Assembly (NCBI RefSeq): GCF_046533115.1
Contig: NZ_JAJQRC010000011.1
Span: 16,789-80,788 of the forward strand
Direction: 5' to 3'
Origin: JAIRMO01 sp046533115
Lineage (GTDB): Bacteria > Spirochaetota > Spirochaetia > Treponematales > Breznakiellaceae
Length of the DNA stretch: 64,000 bases
Positions within the stretch are counted from its first letter, which is position 1, and each line of letters opens with the position of its first letter. Positions 35,712-44,166 of the stretch are shown one piece after another. Position numbers and translations under genes: made by a program. The notes below the pieces were generated by a model, which searched no databases, had not been told where the DNA came from, and was given only the letters and a program-made list of their open reading frames with translations.

Positions 35712-35749
35712 TTGACGGCTGAATACTACCATGCTACCATACTTATAAT
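35712..35749 (+). promoter_or_regulatory. Promoter of TRAP operon 1, motif shared with operon 2
   Basis: TTGACG (35712-35717), 17-bp spacer, TACCAT (35735-35740), then ACTTATAAT. The block matches 39892-39931 upstream of the second TRAP operon at equal spacing: TTGAC, ATAC, CATG-N-TA, ATACTT, ATAAT. The shared bases beyond the -35/-10 suggest a common regulator. Confidence 0.6.
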
Positions 35750-35770
35750 TCAATTTTTCAGGAGGAAAGC

Positions 35771-36799
35771 ATGCACATTACCAGACGGTTTTTATTGGCG
35801 GTTCTGGCGGTTTTGATTGCCGCCGGAAGTGTATTTGCCGGGGGCGGAGCCCAATCGAGTGGTTCCGCCGCGCAGCAAAAGCTGACCATCAAGGTCGGGG
35901 ACAACTGGGGCGCCAGCCATCCCATGGCGGCGGCCCTGGACACGGTATTCAAACCCCAGATTGAAAGCGCCTCCGGCGGCGCCCTGACGGTGGACATATA
36001 CCACTCCGGTACCCTCGGAAACGAAGCCGATCTCTGGAACGGTGTCCGGAACGGGACCATTGAGGTCGCCATCGTCGGTACCCCCATGAACCAGGAATAC
36101 CCCACCATGATGATCTCCGACTGGCCCTTCCTGTACCGGGACCTGAGCCACGCAAAGAAGGTTTGGACCGGTTCCATTGCCGAGGAGATCAACACGGAAT
36201 TCCACCAGAAATTCCCCACGGTACATATGCTGGCCTGGGGACCGAACAGCGCCCGGACCTTTACCAGCAACAAAAAACTCACCTCGGTGGACGATTTCAA
36301 GGGCCAGAAGTTCCGGATGCCCGGTAACCCCATCCACGTAGGGATCGCGGAAAACCTCGGGGCCAGCGCCCAGGTTATCCCCCTGGGAGAACTCTTCAGC
36401 GCCCTGGAGACCGGCGTGGTGGACGGACAGGATAACGGCATGGTAACGGTCATCAGTGAAGCCTTCTATGAAGTGCAGAAATACCTTTACGAGACCAACC
36501 ACATCATCGCCACCCTGGAGATCGTGGTCAGCGCCCCCTTCTACGATAAACTCACCCCTGCCCAGCAGAAGATCGTGAGCGACGCGGCCAAGGCCACGGC
36601 AGCAAAAGCCTGGGATGACTATATCAAGAGTGTGGACAGTGACCGGCAGTTCCTCAAGGACAAGGGCGTAACGGTAACCCCCACCACCGCGGCGGATCAG
36701 GCGCGGATCATCCAGATGCTCCAGCCCCTTACCAACCAGCTTTTCGCACAACACGCCTGGGCAAAGCCCCTGACCGACCGGATTAAAGCAGTCCAGTAG
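35771..36799 (+). CDS. TRAP transporter substrate-binding protein (DctP family), system 1
   Basis: 342 residues: signal peptide (FLLAVLAVLIAAGSVFA, cleavage before GGGAQ), then a DctP-type solute-binding fold (TIKVGDNWGASHPMAAALD near the start; GQKFRMPGNPIHVGIAENLGA in the middle). It captures a carboxylate substrate in the periplasm for the DctQM membrane proteins encoded next. The neighbouring uxu genes suggest sugar acids, but the ligand is not visible. GGAGGA precedes the ATG. Confidence 0.93.
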   Translation: MHITRRFLLAVLAVLIAAGSVFAGGGAQSSGSAAQQKLTIKVGDNWGASHPMAAALDTVFKPQIESASGGALTVDIYHSGTLGNEADLWNGVRNGTIEVAIVGTPMNQEYPTMMISDWPFLYRDLSHAKKVWTGSIAEEINTEFHQKFPTVHMLAWGPNSARTFTSNKKLTSVDDFKGQKFRMPGNPIHVGIAENLGASAQVIPLGELFSALETGVVDGQDNGMVTVISEAFYEVQKYLYETNHIIATLEIVVSAPFYDKLTPAQQKIVSDAAKATAAKAWDDYIKSVDSDRQFLKDKGVTVTPTTAADQARIIQMLQPLTNQLFAQHAWAKPLTDRIKAVQ

Positions 36800-36817
36800 G
36801 GGTTAAAGGCAGGAGTT

Positions 36818-36959
36818 AGGAGAGAGAAGTTAGGAATTAACGTGAGGAGAGAGGGGGAAGTGAGGAGAGAGGAGTTAGGAGTTAAGTAGGAGTTAGGGGG
36901 AACGTAGAATCCTCACTTCTCACTTTTAAACTCCTCACTCCTACCTTCTCCCTCTTCAC
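36818..36959. repeat. Purine/pyrimidine palindrome between dctP and dctQ, system 1
   Basis: A purine-rich arm built of repeated GGAGTTAGGAGAGAG-like units (36818-36900) is followed by a complementary pyrimidine arm of CTCCTCACTTCTC-like units (36910-36957). It would fold into a long imperfect hairpin in the mRNA directly after the binding-protein stop. A very similar structure occupies the same place in TRAP operon 2. Confidence 0.75.
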
Positions 36960-36979
36960 TAATAATTAAGGGGGGTTTG

Positions 36980-37510
36980 TTGAAAAAGTTTTTGAATACC
37001 CTTTTCAGGGGCATTGAAATTCTCATTGCCTTTTTTCTGGCGGTCATGATAGTCCTTGTCTTTATGAATGTGGTTTTCCGGTATCTGTTCAGCAAGGGTT
37101 TTGCGTGGTCCGAGGAAATCGCCCGGCTTTGTTTCATATACCTCGTGTATCTGGGTTCCATTGGGGCCATGCGGGACAACCGCCATCTTCTTATTGACAG
37201 CGTTTTGAACCGGGTACCGGTTATCTGCCAAAAAATTATTTATGCCCTGGTGCAGATCTGTATCATTTGGCTCATGGTCATTTTAACCCAGGGAAGTTGG
37301 GGGCTGGTTCTCCAGAATTTGAATGACAACTGGGTAGCCACCAAATTCCCGACTTTTCTTGTTTATACATCGGGGCTTATAACCGGCATTGCCATTAGCA
37401 TCATCGCCCTGGCAAATCTGTTCCGGCTGCTTATCCTGAAAATACCGGTTTCCGATCTCATCAAAATTCGGGATGACGCCGAAGAACCCCAGACCGCGGA
37501 TGTGCAATAA
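36980..37510 (+). CDS. TRAP transporter small permease (DctQ family), system 1
   Basis: About 176 residues with four predicted membrane helices (for example LIAFFLAVMIVLVFMNVVF and IIYALVQICIIWLMVIL), the size and topology of DctQ subunits; VVFRYLFSKGFAWSEEIARL is a typical DctQ stretch. There is no ATG at the start; TTG codons at 36977 and 36980 follow AAGGGGGG (36968-36975). 36980 gives the better spacing. It works with DctM in sodium-coupled uptake. Confidence 0.88.
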   Translation: MKKFLNTLFRGIEILIAFFLAVMIVLVFMNVVFRYLFSKGFAWSEEIARLCFIYLVYLGSIGAMRDNRHLLIDSVLNRVPVICQKIIYALVQICIIWLMVILTQGSWGLVLQNLNDNWVATKFPTFLVYTSGLITGIAISIIALANLFRLLILKIPVSDLIKIRDDAEEPQTADVQ

Positions 37511-37524
37511 GGAGGAGGAACACT

Positions 37525-38823
37525 ATGGTTGCTTTATATACGTCTGTTTTTTTGGCTTCCCTGGTTATTTCGATAATGCTGGGGCTTCCCATTGCCTTCT
37601 CCCTCATCCTCTCGGGGGTGTCCACCGCCTTGGCCATGGGGGGGAACGCGACTAACCCCCAGACCGTGGCCGCCCAGCTCATGCGGGGAACCGACAGCGT
37701 CACCATGATGGCCCTGCCGTTTTTTGTGCTGGCCGGGGAATTGATGAACAAGGGGGGCCTTACCAAGCGGATCATCGCCTTCTGCAACATCTTTGTGGGA
37801 CGGGTTCGGGGCGGACTGGGCTATGTGACGATCCTCGCCTGCCTCATGTTTGCGAGCCTTGTGGGTTCCGCCGTGGCAAGCACCGCGGCTTTGGGGGCGA
37901 TCCTTATCCCCATGATGGCCAATTCGGGGTATAACCGGGCGAAGGCTGCGGGCCTTGTGGCAAGCGCGAACATCGTGGCCCCCATTATGCCGCCGTCTAT
38001 CCCCATGATCGTCTATGGCGTGGCCGCGGGGGTGTCAATCAAATCCCTGTTCATGGGGGGGATAGCCCCGGCAATCTATCTCACCATCGGGATGAGCGTT
38101 GTCTGGTATGTCGTTTCCCGCAAGGATGCGATAAAATCCGACGCGCCCAAGCCAACCCTTAAGGAAACGATAAAGATATTTTTTGACGGCCTGTGGGCGT
38201 TGCTGCTCCCCCTCATCATCCTTTTCGGACTGCGGGGCGGCATATTTACCGCCACCGAAGCCGGCGTTGTGGCCGTGGTCTATGCCCTCATCATCGGGGT
38301 CTTCGTATACCGGGAACTTACGCCGAAAAATCTCTTTCAGGCGTTTATCGCCGCGGCGAAGATGTCCGCGGTGGTCATGTTCCTTGCCGCCGCCGCCCAG
38401 GTTGCGGCGTATTTCCTCACCATCTCCCGGATTCCCCAACTGATAACCGCTTCCCTCAGCCCCTTGGTAAGCAGACCCATGCTCCTCAACGTGGTGCTGC
38501 AGACGATCATTATCCTGATGGGAACCTGCGTGGACGTGGTGCCTACCATTCTGATCATGACCCCGATCATGCTGCCCCTGCTCAAGGCCGCCCACATCGA
38601 CCTGGTGTACTTTGGGGTGGTGTTTACCCTGGCAAACGTGCTGGGCCTGACCTCCCCACCGGTGGGACCGGTACTCAACGTCGCCTGCGCCACGGGAAAA
38701 GTCAAAATGGAGGAACTTTTGGGGCCGGTTATTCCCTATTATATTTTCCAGGTCATCATGGTATATCTGCTGATATTGCTGCCCCAGCTTGTCACTATTC
38801 CGCTTAAATGGATTGGAGGCTGA
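37525..38823 (+). CDS. TRAP transporter large permease (DctM family), system 1
   Basis: 432 residues, highly hydrophobic with about a dozen membrane helices. LPFFVLAGELMNKGGLTKRI and the NIVAPIMPPSIPMIVYGV stretch are characteristic of DctM. It forms the transport channel with DctQ. GGAGGAGG lies just before the ATG, and it follows dctQ by 14 bp. Confidence 0.93.
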   Translation: MVALYTSVFLASLVISIMLGLPIAFSLILSGVSTALAMGGNATNPQTVAAQLMRGTDSVTMMALPFFVLAGELMNKGGLTKRIIAFCNIFVGRVRGGLGYVTILACLMFASLVGSAVASTAALGAILIPMMANSGYNRAKAAGLVASANIVAPIMPPSIPMIVYGVAAGVSIKSLFMGGIAPAIYLTIGMSVVWYVVSRKDAIKSDAPKPTLKETIKIFFDGLWALLLPLIILFGLRGGIFTATEAGVVAVVYALIIGVFVYRELTPKNLFQAFIAAAKMSAVVMFLAAAAQVAAYFLTISRIPQLITASLSPLVSRPMLLNVVLQTIIILMGTCVDVVPTILIMTPIMLPLLKAAHIDLVYFGVVFTLANVLGLTSPPVGPVLNVACATGKVKMEELLGPVIPYYIFQVIMVYLLILLPQLVTIPLKWIGG

Positions 38824-38826
38824 AGT

Positions 38827-39843
38827 ATGAAACAACTGCTAACGGAAAAACCCCGGGTTCTCAAAATGATCGATGTGGAGGAGCCAAAAATCGAGGGCCC
38901 CAGGGATGTGCTGGTTAAGATGAAGGCCGCCGGTATCTGCGGCTCCGACGTGCATATCTACCATGGGACCTCCCCGGTGGCGACCTACCCCCGGGTGATG
39001 GGCCACGAGATCGTGGGGGTGGTGGTTGAAACCGGGAAGGAGGTTACCAAGGTGAAAGCCGGGGACCCGGTGATCATCGACCAGATCGTTGCCTGCGGGG
39101 AATGTTACCCCTGCAAAATAGGCCGGCCCAATATCTGCTGTAATATGAAAGTGCGGGGGGTGCATATCGACGGCGGCTACCGGGAGTATGTTACCGCCGG
39201 GGAGGAGGCCATGCACCTCCTCCCCTCAGGGCTTGCCTTTACCGATGCGGTGATGATCGAACCCATGAGCATCGCCTTCCAGTCCTGCTCCCGGGCGCAG
39301 ATCACCAAAGAGGACATCGTCTTCATCCTCGGCGCCGGGGCGCTGGGGAAAAGCCTGATTAAGGCGGTACTGTTGACCGGCGCCCGGATCATCGTGTCCG
39401 ACGTGGTGGATCAACGTCTGGAGGAAGCGGCAGCCCTGGGGGTGTCCCGGATCATCAATTCCAAGAAGGAGGACCTGGCCGCAAAATTAAAGGAATACAC
39501 CCGGTGGGGCCCCACGGTTTCCATTGATGCCGCGGGCTTCCCCGGTTCCCTGCCTCTGCTCACGGACCTTACCTGCAACGCCGGCAGGGTGATCACCATG
39601 GCCTTTTTGGAGGAGCCCTCCCCGGTACAGCAGTTTAAGATCACCGCCAAGGAGTTGGATATCCGGGGGTCCCGGCTGCAGAATCACAAATTTGAGGAGG
39701 TGATCAACGCCTACAAAGCGGGTAAAATTACGATTGAGGGGCAAGTCTCCCATATATTTCCCTTTGCCGAGGCCATCGAAGCCTTCCAACGGATCGACTC
39801 CGGGGACCCGGAGATCCGCAAGGTGGCGCTTTCCTTCGAGTGA
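38827..39843 (+). CDS. Zinc-dependent medium-chain dehydrogenase (sorbitol/L-idonate/threonine dehydrogenase-like)
   Basis: 338 residues. Catalytic zinc ligands Cys38 (AAGICGSDVH), His60 and Glu61 (RVMGHEIVG); structural zinc cysteines 89, 92, 95 and 103 (ACGECYPCKIGRPNIC); NAD(P)-binding ILGAGALGKSLI near 160. The enzyme oxidises a polyol or hydroxy acid; substrate is not readable. It starts 4 bp after dctM and ends TRAP operon 1, so it probably acts on the imported compound, perhaps making a hexuronate or keto-sugar for the uxu genes. Confidence 0.88.
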   Translation: MKQLLTEKPRVLKMIDVEEPKIEGPRDVLVKMKAAGICGSDVHIYHGTSPVATYPRVMGHEIVGVVVETGKEVTKVKAGDPVIIDQIVACGECYPCKIGRPNICCNMKVRGVHIDGGYREYVTAGEEAMHLLPSGLAFTDAVMIEPMSIAFQSCSRAQITKEDIVFILGAGALGKSLIKAVLLTGARIIVSDVVDQRLEEAAALGVSRIINSKKEDLAAKLKEYTRWGPTVSIDAAGFPGSLPLLTDLTCNAGRVITMAFLEEPSPVQQFKITAKELDIRGSRLQNHKFEEVINAYKAGKITIEGQVSHIFPFAEAIEAFQRIDSGDPEIRKVALSFE

Positions 39844-39891
39844 GCCATGGCCCGGAGGATCGAGGGAACGGCAGTATTTAAAAAATTTTAT

Positions 39892-39931
39892 TTGACCCTG
39901 GCATACAAGCATGATAGAATACTTGCATAAT
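39892..39931 (+). promoter_or_regulatory. Promoter of TRAP operon 2
   Basis: TTGACC (39892-39897), 17-bp spacer, TAGAAT (39915-39920), followed by ACTTGCATAAT. It shares a gapped ~38-bp motif with the operon 1 promoter (35712-35749). The predicted start near 39927 leaves a ~43-nt leader before the dctP ATG. Confidence 0.65.
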
Positions 39932-39969
39932 GCTCCCTGGGAGTGTTAAAAATTGATTGGAGGAAATGT

Positions 39970-40989
39970 ATGAACATGACACGGAAGATGCTTTTAACGG
40001 CCCTGATGATGGTTATCACCGCGGGTCTCGTATGTGCCGGCGGCGGCCAGCAGGGCGGATCATCGAGCGGGGGCGCGGCGAAGATATCTGTTATCTTTGC
40101 GGGAACCGAGGCGGCCACCACCGGCCAAAGCCGGATGATGCAGGAAGTAGCGGACAAGCTGAACGCCACGGGCCGCTTCCAGGCCGATGTGCAGGTCAAC
40201 GGCGCCCTGTCGGCCAACACCGACGACCTGGTGACCCAGGCGAAAACCGGCGTGCCCCTGGTGGTTCCTTCCGACCCCGGACGGCTGGCGAGCCAGTTCA
40301 ATATCCCGGACCTCAACATCCTGATGGCCCCCTATGTGCTGACGGATATGGCGGTTTTGGAGAAGCTGCCCGATACGGCGATCTTCAAAGAGTGGCAGGC
40401 CAAACTCGAAGCCCAGGGAATTACCTTTGTGGCGGACATGTACAACGGTTTCCGCAGTTTCTACACCACCACCCCGGTCAACGGCGTTGCCGGCCTTAAG
40501 GGGCTGCGGATCCGGGGCTTCGGCAACAATATCGGTAACGCCCTGGCCAAGTACCTGGGCTTTGCCAATATCGGCATATCCTGGGGCGAAGTACTCCCGG
40601 GCATCCAGCAAAAAACCCTGGACGGCTGCGAGGTTCAGGTCGCCACCGCCTATGGCTCGGCTATTTACGAAGTTACCAAGTACCTGGCCCTGACCAAACA
40701 CTATATGCTCCAGTCATCCTTTGTCTGTTCCACCAAGCTGCTCACTTCGATGCCCGAAGCGGACCGGAAAATTTTCCTTGATACCATCCGGGAAACCGCC
40801 CAGAAGTACAGCCAGATTATCGCGTCCGAAGAAGCCACCTACTATCAGCAGATGAAAGACAAGGGCGTCACCATCACCGAAGTAAGCCTGAAAGAATTCC
40901 AGGATGCCATTGCCCCGCTGTACACCAACAACGATCTGGGCTTCTCCGCGGGACTCAAGGACCGGCTGTTCAGAGAATTGGGACTGTAA
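39970..40989 (+). CDS. TRAP transporter substrate-binding protein (DctP family), system 2
   Basis: 339 residues: signal peptide (LLTALMMVITAGLVCA, then GGGQQGG), and a DctP fold (YNGFRSFYTTTPVNGVAGLK; LRIRGFGNNIGNALAKYLG). The open frame begins at 39943, but TTGGAGGAAA before the ATG at 39970 and the signal peptide fix the start. A Cys occurs just before the cleavage region, but the lipobox is poor, so I prefer a soluble periplasmic protein. It is quite diverged from system 1. Confidence 0.9.
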   Translation: MNMTRKMLLTALMMVITAGLVCAGGGQQGGSSSGGAAKISVIFAGTEAATTGQSRMMQEVADKLNATGRFQADVQVNGALSANTDDLVTQAKTGVPLVVPSDPGRLASQFNIPDLNILMAPYVLTDMAVLEKLPDTAIFKEWQAKLEAQGITFVADMYNGFRSFYTTTPVNGVAGLKGLRIRGFGNNIGNALAKYLGFANIGISWGEVLPGIQQKTLDGCEVQVATAYGSAIYEVTKYLALTKHYMLQSSFVCSTKLLTSMPEADRKIFLDTIRETAQKYSQIIASEEATYYQQMKDKGVTITEVSLKEFQDAIAPLYTNNDLGFSAGLKDRLFRELGL

Positions 40990-40996
40990 GAGGAAT

Positions 40997-41194
40997 TTAT
41001 AGTTAGGAGGGAGAAGATAGGAGTTGATAAAGGGAGGAGTTAGGAGAGAGAAGGCAGGAGAGGAGAGTTGATACAGAGAGGAGTTAGGAGAGAGGAATGG
41101 GATATTTGCTCCGCTCCTCACGTTCAACTCCTCACTCCTCACTTTTAATTTTTCACTCCTCTCTTTTAACTCCTCACTTTTAACTTCTCTCTAA
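40997..41194. repeat. Purine/pyrimidine palindrome between dctP and dctQ, system 2
   Basis: A purine-rich arm of repeated AGGAGTTAGGAGAGAG-like units (40997-41100) is followed by a pyrimidine arm of CTCCTCACTTTTAACT-like units (41112-41193). It fills the 220-bp gap after the binding-protein gene. It is the same type of structure, in the same place, as 36818-36959. Confidence 0.75.
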
Positions 41195-41209
41195 CTAAAG
41201 GTGGATTTT

Positions 41210-41713
41210 ATGCGAAAACTGTATCACGCCCTTTGTAAAGCCGAAGTGGTTGTTTGCGGGACCGGCTTTATATTTTTGGTGGCCTTTGTGTTTTTGTCCG
41301 CCATCCTGCGTTTTTTCCGGATTTCCATGTCCTGGAACATCGATCTTGCCATGTTCCTGCTGGCATGGACGGCTTTCCTGGGGGCGGATATCGCCTGGCG
41401 GAGCGGTCAGTTGGTAGGGGTTGATCTGGTGACCCGCCGCTTTCCCCGGAAAATTCAAAAGATCGTAGAAATACTGCTTTATATCATTATCCTTTGCGCC
41501 CTGGTGGTCATCATGGTCTTCGGTATCCGCCTGGCGATAACCGAGCGGGTCCGAAAATATCAATCCATACCGATTCCCTATTCCCTGGTTACCTTAAGCA
41601 TTGTGGTTACCGCCCTGTCCATGGTCGTATCCACCATGCTTAAAATCAGGCGCAGTATTTTGAACTTCAATGCGGACTCCAACAAAAACGAAACAACAGG
41701 AGGCGCGGAATGA
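41210..41713 (+). CDS. TRAP transporter small permease (DctQ family), system 2
   Basis: 167 residues with four predicted membrane helices, including VVVCGTGFIFLVAFVFLSAI and ILLYIIILCALVVIMVFG. The call start GTG at 41201 is less likely: AAAGGTGG at 41197-41204 is the Shine-Dalgarno for the ATG at 41210. It overlaps dctM by 4 bp. Confidence 0.88.
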   Translation: MRKLYHALCKAEVVVCGTGFIFLVAFVFLSAILRFFRISMSWNIDLAMFLLAWTAFLGADIAWRSGQLVGVDLVTRRFPRKIQKIVEILLYIIILCALVVIMVFGIRLAITERVRKYQSIPIPYSLVTLSIVVTALSMVVSTMLKIRRSILNFNADSNKNETTGGAE

Positions 41714-42996
41714 CCTTATTGCTCATCTGTTTTGTTGTTTTTCTCGTACTGGGTATGCCTATCGCCTTTGTGATCGGCATCGCGGGGTTCGCGTATTTTT
41801 CTTCCGTGGAGTTTCTCAATTTTGAGACCGCCACCCAGATGATCGTGTCCCAGAGCCAATCCTTCGCCTTTCTCGCCGTGCCCTTCTTTATCTTCGCGGG
41901 GAACCTGATGAACGTGTCGGGGATCACCCAGCGGCTCCTGAGCCTGGCCCGGTTGGTCACCCGGCGCATGTATGGGGGCACCGCCCAGATCAGCGTGGTG
42001 ATGAGTACCCTCATGGGCGGCGTTTCCGGGTCCGCCACCGCCGACGCCGCCATGGAGACCCGGATCCTGGGCCCGGAGATGATGCGCCTCGGTTACCGCA
42101 AGGGCTATATCTGCGCGGTGAACTGCATCACCGCCCTAATCACCGCCACCATCCCCCCGAGCCTGGGGCTCATCATCTTCGGCTTTGTGGGGGAGGTTTC
42201 CATCGGACGGCTGTTTGCGGCGGGGATCATCCCCGGCATTCTCATGATGGTCTTTTTAATGGCCACCACCAGCCTTACCTCCCGAATCAAGCGCTACGAT
42301 CCCCCCAAGCCGGACGCCCCCCGGCTGACCTTCGGAGAAATCGGCGCAAACCTGAAAGAGTCTATCTGGGCGCTGCTCTTCCCGGTGATCCTCATCGTGG
42401 GGATCCGCTTCGGGGTGTTCACCCCTTCGGAATCCGGGGCCTTCGCGGTGGTTTACGCCCTGATCATCGGCAGGTTTGTCTATAAAGAACTGACGTGGAA
42501 AAATTTCAAGGAGGCCCTGATCACCACCCTGAAAGATAACGGCGCCATCATGCTGATCATCGCCATGTCCGGTCCCTTCAGCTACGCCATCACCTGGGTA
42601 AAGCTGCCGGTGGTTTTGAGCAACCTAATCTTCGGCATCACCGATAATCCCCAGATCCTGGTGCTTATCATGCTGGGCTTCCTTTTTATCACCGGTATGT
42701 TCGTGGACAGTAACGTGAACTTCCTCCTTTTAACGCCGATTTTCCTCCCCATGGTAAAAAGCGTTGGTATTGATCCGGTCCACTTTGGGGTGCTGATGGC
42801 GACCGTCGTCACCCTGGGGGTGATGACCCCGCCCATTGGATCGGCCCTGTACACGGTGTGCGGCATTATTAACTGTCCCCCGGAGGAGTACACCAAGGCG
42901 AGCCTGCCCTTTCTGGCGGCGGTGCTGCTGGAACTGGCGATCCTGGTATTCCTCCCTGGTCTGGTACTTTGGATCCCCAATATGATATTTGGGTAA
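41710..42996 (+). CDS. TRAP transporter large permease (DctM family), system 2
   Basis: 428 residues, multi-helix DctM protein with VPFFIFAGNLMNVSGITQRL and ITATIPPSLGLIIFGFVG as family landmarks. Coupled to dctQ by ATGA overlap. The downstream uxuA is in the same direction with an 80-bp gap that contains a small hairpin. Confidence 0.93.
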   Translation: MTLLLICFVVFLVLGMPIAFVIGIAGFAYFSSVEFLNFETATQMIVSQSQSFAFLAVPFFIFAGNLMNVSGITQRLLSLARLVTRRMYGGTAQISVVMSTLMGGVSGSATADAAMETRILGPEMMRLGYRKGYICAVNCITALITATIPPSLGLIIFGFVGEVSIGRLFAAGIIPGILMMVFLMATTSLTSRIKRYDPPKPDAPRLTFGEIGANLKESIWALLFPVILIVGIRFGVFTPSESGAFAVVYALIIGRFVYKELTWKNFKEALITTLKDNGAIMLIIAMSGPFSYAITWVKLPVVLSNLIFGITDNPQILVLIMLGFLFITGMFVDSNVNFLLLTPIFLPMVKSVGIDPVHFGVLMATVVTLGVMTPPIGSALYTVCGIINCPPEEYTKASLPFLAAVLLELAILVFLPGLVLWIPNMIFG

Positions 42997-43006
42997 GGGG
43001 GCGATA

Positions 43007-43030
43007 TTCCCAAAACTTTTGTTTGGGGAA
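43007..43030 (+). repeat. Short hairpin related to the three-hairpin element
   Basis: TTCCCAAAAC (43007-43016) pairs with GTTTGGGGAA (43021-43030) with one mismatch around TTTT. The arm matches the first and third hairpins of the elements at 14736 and 31599. It sits between dctM2 and uxuA. Confidence 0.5.
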
Positions 43031-43076
43031 AGTTTACGGTAAAGGGGATAATTTTGTATTTTTTGAGGAGTATTTT

Positions 43077-44156
43077 ATGCAAATGACCATGCGTTGGTTC
43101 GGACCCGGTTACGATTCCGTTACCCTGGAACAGATCCGGCAAGTGCCCGGTGTTACGGGAGTTATCACTACCCTCTACGGGACGCTGCCGGGGGAGGTTT
43201 GGGAAACGGACGCCATTCTTGCCCTGAAAAAAGAAGTGGAGGCCGCGGGGCTTTCCATTGCGGGGATCGAGAGCGTCAACATCCACGACGCCATCAAGAC
43301 CGGCGCCCCGGAGCGGGAACAGTACATCGAGCATTATATCACCACCCTGGAACGGCTGGGACAGGCGGACATCCACCTGGTGTGTTACAACTTCATGCCC
43401 GTCTTTGACTGGACCCGCACGGATCTGGCGAAAAAGCGGGCCGACGGCAGTACCACCATGGCCTATAATCAAAAAATCATTGATACCATTGATCCCGACG
43501 CCATGACCAATTCCATCAGCGCCCAGTCCAAGGGCTATGTCCTTGCGGGCTGGGAGCCGGAGCGTTTGGGCAGGCTGAAGGAACTTTTTGCCATGTACAA
43601 GGACATAGACGGCGAAAAACTCCTTGCCAACCTGAAATATTTTATTGAACGGATCATGCCGGTCTGCAATAGGTATCACATCAATATGGCCATTCACCCC
43701 GATGATCCCGCGTGGCCGGTTTTCGGTCTGCCCCGGATCGTGACGGATAAGGAAAAGCTCCTGCGGCTGGTGGGCCTGGTGGACGATGTTCACCACGGGG
43801 TTACCCTTTGTACCGGGAGCCTGGGGACTAATCCCGCCAATGACATTCCCGATATCATCCGGGCCCTCAAAGGCCGCATCCACTTTGCCCATGTGCGGAA
43901 CCTGCGCCACAACGCTCCCGGCGATTTTGAGGAAGCCGCCCATCTTTCCAGCGACGGTTCCATGGATATTTTTGCCATTGTAAAAGCCCTTTACGACATC
44001 GGCTTTGACGGTCCCATTCGGCCGGATCACGGCCGGGCCATCTGGGGCGAGGTTTCCATGCCCGGCTATGGCCTCTATGACCGGGCCCTGGGAGCAACCT
44101 ATCTCAACGGGTTATGGGAAGCGATTGATAAAATGTCAAAGGGAGATAAAAAGTGA
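43077..44156 (+). CDS. uxuA: Mannonate dehydratase
   Basis: 359 residues of the UxuA family, dehydrating D-mannonate to 2-keto-3-deoxygluconate in the glucuronate pathway. MRWFGPGYDSVTLEQIRQVPG at the start, IHPDDPAWPVFGLPRI, and the C-terminal RPDHGRAIWGE are family signatures (His and Asp metal ligands). The frame is open back into dctM2, but GAGGAG (43065-43070) and the family N-terminus fix the ATG at 43077. It precedes uxuB by 10 bp. Confidence 0.93.
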   Translation: MQMTMRWFGPGYDSVTLEQIRQVPGVTGVITTLYGTLPGEVWETDAILALKKEVEAAGLSIAGIESVNIHDAIKTGAPEREQYIEHYITTLERLGQADIHLVCYNFMPVFDWTRTDLAKKRADGSTTMAYNQKIIDTIDPDAMTNSISAQSKGYVLAGWEPERLGRLKELFAMYKDIDGEKLLANLKYFIERIMPVCNRYHINMAIHPDDPAWPVFGLPRIVTDKEKLLRLVGLVDDVHHGVTLCTGSLGTNPANDIPDIIRALKGRIHFAHVRNLRHNAPGDFEEAAHLSSDGSMDIFAIVKALYDIGFDGPIRPDHGRAIWGEVSMPGYGLYDRALGATYLNGLWEAIDKMSKGDKK

Positions 44157-44166
44157 AGGGTGAGTT

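Noticed and set aside
42969..43076. A longer UxuA starting inside dctM2
   Set aside because: Family N-terminus and GAGGAG place the start at 43077.
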